In this document: positions 1-4,496 of the stretch, piece after piece
How the letters are laid out: every line of letters begins with the position of its first letter
Position numbering within the stretch: the stretch's first letter is position 1
NCBI GenBank assembly: GCA_029865445.1
Contig: JAOUGY010000239.1
Location: forward strand, 1 to 5,994
Direction of reading: 5' to 3'
Origin: Acidimicrobiia bacterium
GTDB lineage: Bacteria; Actinomycetota; Acidimicrobiia; Spongiisociales; ZC4RG35
DNA: 5,994 nt
Notes under the pieces: model-generated
What the model was told of the DNA's origin: nothing
Database searches by the model: none
Seen by the model: only the letters and a program-made list of their open reading frames with translations
Program-made: the position numbers and the translations under genes

Positions 1-1
1 C

Positions 2-628
2 GACGGTCGCCTGGTCGTCGGCCATCAGGGGACCCACCCGGGCTTTCACTCGCAGTTCCTGATCGCCCCAGATGGCGAGATTGGGGCGATGGCGTTCACC
101 AATGGCGCCCATCAGGCGGACTTCTGGCTCCCGGCGTTCGTCACGGGCCTCCTGCGGCGTGGACTCGGAGCCTCCGAGCATCCCCGCAGGACACGGCAAC
201 GTCCAGAAATCTGGCCGGACGTGTGCGGCTGGTACCGGCTCACTGCCCGGCTGACCGACGTCCGCCTGCGCGCCATGATGGGGTTCGGCGCAGAGGTGTT
301 CGTCAAGGGCGGGCGTCTGATGTTCCGTTTCCTCTCCCCCGTTCCGGCGTTGGCGGCGGGATTCGCGCTCGAGGCGGAGGACGCGGCGGACCCGTATTCG
401 TTACGGCTGGACCTCAGCGAACACGGACTCGACCCCATCAAGATCGTGTTCAGTCAGGATCACACGGGAGCGACCGATCGTCTCCACCTCGATGTGATGA
501 CGTTGACACTCCCGAAACAGCCGGATCGGTTGAATCCCCGACGATGGGTGACGGGCGTGGTCACCGGCGTGACGGCCGCCACCGCCACCCGGATGGTGCG
601 ATCGGCCCGTACGCACCGATGTCGCTGA
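2..628 (+). CDS. Serine beta-lactamase-family hydrolase, C-terminal part (5' truncated)
   Basis: This is the last 208 residues of a penicillin-binding-protein-like serine hydrolase (class C beta-lactamase / esterase / D-aminopeptidase superfamily). The gene enters from the left edge, so the SxxK and YxN catalytic motifs lie outside the window. The visible start, GHQGTHPGFHSQ at residues 7-18, matches the third active-site box (HxG in place of KTG) and the following glycine-rich turn. It is followed by the strand pattern FLIAPDGEIGAMAFTNG typical of the end of the catalytic domain. From about residue 63 a separate beta-rich C-terminal domain begins (WPDVCGWYRL, then FGAEVFVKGGRLMFRF and ADPYSLRLDL), of the kind many secreted or cytoplasmic family members carry after the catalytic domain. 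The tail after about residue 175 is basic. Substrate cannot be told from this fragment. It runs convergently toward the DUF2461 gene, 57 bases away. Confidence 0.85.
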   Translation, partial: DGRLVVGHQGTHPGFHSQFLIAPDGEIGAMAFTNGAHQADFWLPAFVTGLLRRGLGASEHPRRTRQRPEIWPDVCGWYRLTARLTDVRLRAMMGFGAEVFVKGGRLMFRFLSPVPALAAGFALEAEDAADPYSLRLDLSEHGLDPIKIVFSQDHTGATDRLHLDVMTLTLPKQPDRLNPRRWVTGVVTGVTAATATRMVRSARTHRCR

Positions 629-685
629 CATAGGTGCACGAGTGTCTCCGACGCGCTGGAGGTCCGCCCACATCGGATGGGACTG

Positions 686-1378
686 TCAGAACGGGACACC
701 CACAGCGTCGCACAGGAACTTCATGTAGGCGGATGCCCGCTTGCAGTTGCCCGCGAACTCGTCCATCAAGGTATCCGACGTGATCGTCTTCTGGGTGAGG
801 CGAGCCGTGGCGATGAAATCCTTGCGTTTCAGGTCCTCGATCAACGGATGGTCCTCCGGGAACCCCTTGGGCGGGCGCACCAGCGACTCACCCTCCACAT
901 CGAAGACGTCCTTGAATCGGGCACTGTGAGCGGCCCGCTTCCACGCAGCGCGGTTCTCGTCGATGTGACCTCGGATGGCATACGCAACCGGCGTATGAGG
1001 TCGCCACAGCCCGACGCCCATGAAGCAACCACCGGGTTCGATGTGCAGATAGAACCCGGGAGCGTGAACATCTTTGGCCGCCTCGTGGCGGAAGTGCATC
1101 CCCGTGTTCGTCTTGTACGGAGTCTTGTCCTCACCGAATCGGGTGTCCCGCTGAATCCGAAACAGCGAACCACCGACCTTCGACGGATCGGCCACGAAGT
1201 GGGGGGAGATCCGGCCGAGCGGTTTCGCAACGTCCGCGATGAAGCGGAGAGCCGGCTCGCGGACATGAGCCTCGTACACGGCTTGGTTCGCCTTGAACCA
1301 CTCGCGTTCGTTGTTGACCTCGAGGTCTGACAGGAACTTGAACAATCTCGGAGTGAAATACCGCATGCCATCAACCAT
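686..1378 (-). CDS. DUF2461 family protein
   Basis: The product is about 230 residues, the usual size for the DUF2461 (TIGR02453) family, whose biochemical role is not established. Family-typical blocks appear in order: an N-terminal FTPRLFKFLSDLEVNNEREW followed by FKANQAVYE, a central GGSLFRIQRDTRFGEDKTPYK-type block, then GFYLHIEPGGCFMGVGLWRP, and a C-terminal HPLIEDLKRKDFIATARL. There is no signal peptide or membrane segment, so it is probably cytosolic. Three in-frame starts are possible: TTG at 1384, ATG at 1378 and ATG at 1366. None has a strong Shine-Dalgarno site; I chose 1378, but 1366 would place the conserved YFTPRLF block right at the N terminus as in many relatives. The gene lies 62 bases downstream of serA on the same strand and no convincing terminator separates them, so read-through from serA is plausible. 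Confidence 0.88.
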   Translation of the reverse strand: MVDGMRYFTPRLFKFLSDLEVNNEREWFKANQAVYEAHVREPALRFIADVAKPLGRISPHFVADPSKVGGSLFRIQRDTRFGEDKTPYKTNTGMHFRHEAAKDVHAPGFYLHIEPGGCFMGVGLWRPHTPVAYAIRGHIDENRAAWKRAAHSARFKDVFDVEGESLVRPPKGFPEDHPLIEDLKRKDFIATARLTQKTITSDTLMDEFAGNCKRASAYMKFLCDAVGVPF

Positions 1379-1440
1379 ATCCAAAGGGTGTGACAGGACT
1401 CGGAAAGGAGGCGATCACCGGGTCACGGCCTCCAGAACGA

Positions 1441-3015
1441 TCACGCCAGGTCGAGGTAGCGGGCCTCTTCGATCCCGTCGAGCCGGCGCAACCCCTCCAC
1501 CTGGTCGTCGGTCAGGGGCTGGTCCACGTTCAGCCCCATCATCGCCGCCTCACCGGTGACCCGGGATCGACCAACGACCATGTTGGCGATGTTCACGCGG
1601 AGGTCACCCAGATAGGTCCCCACCCGTCCGATCACACCCGGCGTGTCCGAGTTACGGACGATCAAGACATGATCCGAGAACGGCAGCTCCACGTCGTGGC
1701 CGAGGATCTCGACCAGCAGCGCACCCTTTTTTCCGATTGTGCCCGCCAGCGACACCGAGTCGTCATCCGAGCCGATCCTCAGGCACGACACGTACTCGTC
1801 GGATTCCTCAGAGGACTCGAGGTCCACGATCAGTCCCCGCTGATCGGCGATCGAGGGCGCATTCACATACGAAACCGGTTCGGTCGAGGAGCCGGCCAAT
1901 GCTCCCTTCAACAGAGCGAGCTTCAGTGGACGAAGCTCCTCGCCGGCGATGCGCCCCTCGGCTCGGAGCACCACCCGCCCTGCCATGCCGCCCGCCACAC
2001 CCACATACGCGCGACCCAGTTGCTCGGCGAGCGGGAGAAAGGTCTGGACGTCCTCGCTGACCTCTCGCCCGATGTCGATGTTCACCGCCGATAACACGAG
2101 TTCGTCGCGCAGGGCGGCGGCCACTGCCTCGGCCGTGTCGATTCCCGCCTTGTCCTGCGCTTCGGCAGTCGAGGCACCGAGATGTGGCGTGACAACCACC
2201 TGGGGCAAACCGAACAACGGGCTGTCCGTGGTCGGCTCGACTGCGAACACATCGATGGCGGCCCCACCTACCCGACCGGAGCGAATCGCTTCCGCGAGTG
2301 CGCCCTCATCGATGATCCCGCCCCGGGAGGTGTTCACGATGCGGACCCCGGGTTTGACCCTGGCGAGCGTGTCCTTGTTGAACAGATCTTCCGTGTCCTT
2401 GGTCTTCGGCAGGTGAATGGTGATGAAGTCCGCCTCGGGTACGAGATCTTCGAACGAGACCATCTCCACGCCGAGTCGGCGACCCCGTTCCTGCGAGACG
2501 AACGGGTCGTAGGCGATAACGCGCATCCCGAAGGCGAGGCACCTTTGGGTGACCAGTGTGCCGATCTTGCCCAGGCCGACAACACCGAGCGTCTTTCCGT
2601 GAAGCTCAACGCCCTGGAAGCTCTTGCGGTCCCAATCGCCCGTCACCAACTTGGCGTGAGCCTGGGGAACCGACCGAGCCTGGGCCAACAACAGGGCCAT
2701 GGTGTGTTCGGCGGCCGAGAGCGTGTTGGCATGGGGGGCATTGACCACGAGCACACCCCGGGCCGTGGCGACCTCGAGGTCGATGTTGTCGACACCGATC
2801 CCCGCCCGCCCCACCACCCGCAACTCCGGTGCGCCGGCCAGCATTTCTGCGTCGACCATGGTCGCCGAGCGAACGATCAGGCCTGCGGCATCCGACACTC
2901 TGACCAAGAGCTCAGCACGGTCGAGACCGACCGCGAGATCGACATCACACGACATTGCGAGGGCGTCGATTCCGGACTGCGCGATGGTCTCTGCCACCAC
3001 GACCTTTGGTTTCAC
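1441..3015 (-). CDS. serA: D-3-phosphoglycerate dehydrogenase (type I, with ASB and ACT domains)
   Basis: SerA oxidises 3-phosphoglycerate to 3-phosphohydroxypyruvate with NAD+, the first step of the phosphorylated serine pathway in the cytosol. The 524-residue product matches the long actinobacterial form (Mycobacterium tuberculosis SerA is about 528). The substrate domain is split around the NAD domain: GRAGIGVDNID at 69-79, the Rossmann loop GLGKIG at 147-152 and D170 for the ribose hydroxyls. The catalytic set is R231 (NTSRGGIID), E260 (FAVEP) and H278 (TPHLGAS). Residues about 317-450 form the allosteric substrate-binding (ASB) domain and 451-524 the ACT domain (IVRNSDTPGVIGRVG), which in relatives binds serine for feedback inhibition. 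The start is GTG at 3015, preceded by GGAG seven bases upstream; the frame stays open further upstream, but there it is only antisense to the Usp gene. It is divergent from usp and may be followed by the DUF2461 gene in one transcript. Confidence 0.97.
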   Translation of the reverse strand: MKPKVVVAETIAQSGIDALAMSCDVDLAVGLDRAELLVRVSDAAGLIVRSATMVDAEMLAGAPELRVVGRAGIGVDNIDLEVATARGVLVVNAPHANTLSAAEHTMALLLAQARSVPQAHAKLVTGDWDRKSFQGVELHGKTLGVVGLGKIGTLVTQRCLAFGMRVIAYDPFVSQERGRRLGVEMVSFEDLVPEADFITIHLPKTKDTEDLFNKDTLARVKPGVRIVNTSRGGIIDEGALAEAIRSGRVGGAAIDVFAVEPTTDSPLFGLPQVVVTPHLGASTAEAQDKAGIDTAEAVAAALRDELVLSAVNIDIGREVSEDVQTFLPLAEQLGRAYVGVAGGMAGRVVLRAEGRIAGEELRPLKLALLKGALAGSSTEPVSYVNAPSIADQRGLIVDLESSEESDEYVSCLRIGSDDDSVSLAGTIGKKGALLVEILGHDVELPFSDHVLIVRNSDTPGVIGRVGTYLGDLRVNIANMVVGRSRVTGEAAMMGLNVDQPLTDDQVEGLRRLDGIEEARYLDLA

Positions 3016-3022
3016 GGTTTGT

Positions 3023-3026
3023 CTCC
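3023..3026 (-). promoter_or_regulatory. Ribosome binding site of serA
   Basis: GGAG on the minus strand lies seven bases upstream of the GTG at 3015. It decides the serA start: the same frame stays open upstream for another 468 bases, but the conserved protein begins exactly at this GTG (KPKVVVAE). Confidence 0.8.
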
Positions 3027-3100
3027 AGGTAGGCCGGAACACATTCTCGTGAATCGGCGGACGGCCCACAAAGCGACGATACGCTGAGGACGAGCACGAG

Positions 3101-3105
3101 AGGAG
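3101..3105 (+). promoter_or_regulatory. Ribosome binding site of the universal stress protein
   Basis: AGGAG lies seven bases before the GTG at 3113. It is a strong site and supports GTG as the true start. Confidence 0.8.
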
Positions 3106-3112
3106 CCGTTCA

Positions 3113-3550
3113 GTGACGTGGAATCCGAGGCACGTGTTGGCTGCAGTCGATGGCTCTGCCCAGAGCGTGTCGGCCGCACAGACCGCCGTTGAAATCGCCA
3201 AAGCTGCGGATGGTCGAGTGACGTTGATCACGGTGGTTCGCCCCCCTGAGGGCTGGTGGGGCCTCGAGGGTGCGCCACCCACCCCGGAGGCGATGGCGGA
3301 AGCGATGGCTGCGGGTCGGCGCGAGCTGAATGAGGTGGTCACGGGCCTCGACGCCGGCGGACTCGAAATCGAAACCGCTGAGGAGTTCGGCGACCCGGCG
3401 TCGACGATCGTGGCGTTCGCAGAGGAACACGCCGTCGACCTCGTCGTGGTTGGACGGCGCGGGGCGGGTCTCGTGGAGCGCATGATGCTGGGGTCGGTGG
3501 CCGACCGATTGGCGCATCATGCACCGTGCCCGGTGATGATCGTTCCCTGA
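3113..3550 (+). CDS. Universal stress protein, UspA family, ATP-binding type
   Basis: This is a single Usp domain of 145 residues, the standard length. The N-terminal strand HVLAAVDGSAQS (7-18) carries the conserved aspartate D13 and serine of the nucleotide pocket. The C-terminal signature G-x2-G-x9-G-S is complete: GRRG at 114-117 and GS at 127-128 within MMLGSVADRL, followed by the usual HHAPCPVMIVP ending. This motif is characteristic of Usp proteins that bind ATP (MJ0577-like) rather than the non-binding UspA subgroup. Such proteins are cytosolic dimers linked to starvation, redox or hypoxia survival; the precise role here cannot be inferred. Residues 45-60 form a proline- and glycine-rich insert (PPEGWWGLEGAPPTP) between the first two structural units. 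The GTG start has a good ribosome binding site. The gene is divergent from serA and is followed 36 bases later by the broken membrane-protein gene. Confidence 0.95.
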   Translation: MTWNPRHVLAAVDGSAQSVSAAQTAVEIAKAADGRVTLITVVRPPEGWWGLEGAPPTPEAMAEAMAAGRRELNEVVTGLDAGGLEIETAEEFGDPASTIVAFAEEHAVDLVVVGRRGAGLVERMMLGSVADRLAHHAPCPVMIVP

Positions 3551-3573
3551 TCCCTCGTCGGCGGGCAGTCCGT

Positions 3574-3579
3574 CATACT
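3574..3579 (+). promoter_or_regulatory. Possible -10 element for a leaderless or short-leader transcript
   Basis: CATACT ends seven bases before the ATG at 3587 and four before the in-frame GTG at 3584, the spacing seen at leaderless actinobacterial genes. No Shine-Dalgarno site precedes either codon and no -35 match is seen. The evidence is only a weak consensus match plus spacing. Confidence 0.25.
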
Positions 3580-3680
3580 TGGCGTGATGCAGGAACAGGA
3601 ATGGTCACCGCGGGGCGGACCGCGTCACGGCCGACACGTTCGACCGGCTTGACGCACTCAGCCGCCCTCTCGCCGAGCGA

Positions 3681-3881
3681 GTGTTGAAGCGCGCAATCGA
3701 ACTGCACCACGAGGACACGAACGGTCCCGACACGCTGTCCAAGCGCCAGCTCGACGAGATAGCGGCCGAACTCGGGATCGAGGCCCACTACATCGAATCG
3801 GCGCTGATCGCCGAACTCGAGACATCGATGGATTCACCGACCGCCGATCTCACCGAGCGGATCCTGGCCCAAAGCGCATAA
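3681..3881 (+). CDS. 5' fragment of the frameshifted membrane-protein gene
   Basis: This is the piece an ORF caller would report from GTG at 3681: 66 residues with the helical motif LSKRQLDEIAAELGIEAHYI. The coding pattern clearly continues upstream of the GTG in the same frame (ADRVTADTFDRLDALSRPLA) back to about 3612, with no start codon there, and no ribosome binding site precedes 3681. Hence I regard it as an internal part of the larger gene rather than a small gene of its own. Confidence 0.4.
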   Translation: MLKRAIELHHEDTNGPDTLSKRQLDEIAAELGIEAHYIESALIAELETSMDSPTADLTERILAQSA

Positions 3882-3916
3882 CCGGCGGAAGGATCGTCGA
3901 TGGGGACCCCGAAGAG

Positions 3917-4441
3917 GTGGAGCGCTGGATCATCACCTGGCTCCGGGGCCACGAAGGGTTCGCTCCGCGGTCGAAGACAGGTAGCGGATACCGCTGGGAA
4001 CGCGACGACCATTGGGCCACCAAAGTGCGCATCGCCCTTTCACCATCCGGAGGCGGGGGCTTGCAGGGGATGCGGACCGTGACCCATCGCCGAACCGACA
4101 TCGGGGACGCGCACCAATTGGTGGAGTTGGACATCGATGCAGCTCTCATCTCCACCGTCGCCAAGGGAATCGCCGGCGGTGCAATCGGGTTGGGCACGGT
4201 GGGTGGGATCGCCGCAGCGTTGGGCACCGGTGACGCAGCGACGTTCTTGGCTGCGTTCTTGCCCACGGTGGCGGTGGGGCTGAGCGCCGCGATCATCACG
4301 GCCAAATCGTGGGCCGGGACCCTCCGCCGCGGCCTCGATCGGGCACTCGATGCGATCACGTCCCCGGAGCTTCACGCGATACGCAGGCGTACCGGCGTAC
4401 TGGGCGACATCAGCAAGGCCATAGAGACCCTGTTCCGCTGA
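3917..4441 (+). CDS. 3' fragment of the frameshifted gene: protein with two predicted membrane helices
   Basis: If the assembly is taken at face value, this is the longest translatable part: 174 residues from GTG at 3917. Residues 1-75 are soluble (WIITWLRGHEGF, then YRWERDDHWATKVRIAL and a THRRTDIGDAHQLVELDID stretch that looks like beta strands). Residues about 80-102 (VAKGIAGGAIGLGTVGGIAA) and 108-129 (ATFLAAFLPTVAVGLSAAI) are glycine/alanine-rich hydrophobic segments that could form a membrane hairpin. Residues 135-174 are a basic amphipathic tail (LRRGLDRALDAI). The Shine-Dalgarno region of the GTG is weak, and codons upstream of it in the same frame (GGRIVDGDPEE) look coding, again arguing that the real protein starts further 5'. 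No enzyme motif is visible. Confidence 0.55.
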   Translation: MERWIITWLRGHEGFAPRSKTGSGYRWERDDHWATKVRIALSPSGGGGLQGMRTVTHRRTDIGDAHQLVELDIDAALISTVAKGIAGGAIGLGTVGGIAAALGTGDAATFLAAFLPTVAVGLSAAIITAKSWAGTLRRGLDRALDAITSPELHAIRRRTGVLGDISKAIETLFR

Positions 4442-4446
4442 GTGGA

Positions 4447-4485
4447 CCCCAGCTGGGGACTGACTGCTACCGTCCCCGGCGGGAC
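4447..4485 (+). promoter_or_regulatory. Tandem hairpins with an alternative pairing, upstream of the sensor kinase
   Basis: Within the 55-base gap before the kinase are a perfect 12-base palindrome CCCCAGCTGGGG (4447-4458) and a stem-loop GTCCC-CGGC-GGGAC (4472-4485) that ends three bases before the Shine-Dalgarno GGAG. In addition GGGGAC (4455-4460) is exactly complementary to GTCCCC (4472-4477), so pairing these two would exclude both hairpins. This could be a terminator or operator for the upstream gene, or a leader that controls access to the kinase ribosome binding site. No T-tract follows either hairpin. In GC-rich DNA such short pairings also occur by chance. Confidence 0.4.
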
Positions 4486-4487
4486 TC

Positions 4488-4491
4488 GGAG
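4488..4491 (+). promoter_or_regulatory. Ribosome binding site of the sensor kinase
   Basis: GGAG (within CGGAGACATC) sits five bases before ATG 4497. It fixes the start of a frame that has no stop before the window edge, and the first transmembrane helix begins a few residues after this ATG, as expected. Confidence 0.75.
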
Positions 4492-4496
4492 ACATC

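Larger units (their letters stand above)
3016..3112. promoter_or_regulatory. Divergent control region between serA and usp
   Basis: These 97 bases separate two divergent genes, so they must hold the promoters of both unless one is leaderless from further in. For usp, TACGCT at 3080-3085 fits the loose actinobacterial -10 pattern TAnnnT and would put the transcript start about 20 bases before the GTG; no clear -35 box is seen at the right distance. For serA, GAATGT read on the minus strand is a weak -10 candidate, with TTGTGG 19 bases upstream. There is also a short interrupted inverted repeat, ATTC-tcgt-GAAT, at 3043-3054. The promoter calls rest only on matching short consensus strings. Confidence 0.35.
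3587..4441 (+). pseudogene. Two-helix membrane protein of unknown function, interrupted by two compensating frameshifts
   Basis: Read as one gene, this gives about 284 residues. ATG at 3587 begins MQEQEWSPR in frame 2, but that frame stops at 3650. Dropping one G from GGGG at 3612-3615 joins it to ADRVTADTFDRLDALSRPL in frame 3. Frame 3 then encodes AERVLKRAIEL and LSKRQLDEIAAELGIE (about 32-77), a helical motif I associate with a family of uncharacterised actinobacterial proteins, but it stops at 3879. Adding one base at CCC 3868-3870 gives ERILAPKRITGGRIVDGDPE, returning to frame 2 and running on through VERWIITWLRGHEGF to the final stop. The C-terminal part has two hydrophobic helices (about 190-212 and 218-239), then a basic helical tail. 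Both shift sites are short G or C runs, so sequencing or assembly error is as likely as real decay. Function unknown; the family link is from memory of the pattern. Confidence 0.6.

Noticed and set aside
629..685. Bidirectional terminator between the convergent hydrolase and DUF2461 genes
   Set aside because: Only four-base stems are seen (CTCC/GGAG around 645-661 and CCCA/TGGG around 667-682) without T-tracts, so I could not support a terminator although one is expected here.
677..1330. Open frame of 217 codons antisense to the DUF2461 gene
   Set aside because: The opposite strand encodes clear DUF2461 motifs; this frame shows none and lacks a ribosome binding site.
1390..2094. Open frame of 234 codons on the plus strand following the AAAGGAGG run
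   Set aside because: Its start lies before the Shine-Dalgarno-like sequence, not after it, and it is antisense to the ASB/ACT part of serA.
2182..3087. Open frame of 301 codons on the plus strand, antisense to serA
   Set aside because: It is a shadow of the highly conserved serA reading frame in GC-rich DNA; no ribosome binding site and no recognisable protein pattern.
3016..3483. 468-base open extension upstream of serA on the minus strand
   Set aside because: It is antisense to the complete Usp gene, its translation is low-complexity Arg/Pro/Ser-rich, and SerA homologues begin at the GTG at 3015, which has a good ribosome binding site.
3863..3875. Programmed -1 frameshift at the CCCAAA run
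   Set aside because: The zero-frame codons GCC CAA AGC do not form a slippery heptamer, and a second, opposite shift near 3612 would also be needed.
3900..4082. Small gene from ATG 3900 after GGAAGG
   Set aside because: The start has a passable Shine-Dalgarno site, but the frame is short, has no protein-like pattern, and overlaps the frame with clear coding character from 3872 onward.
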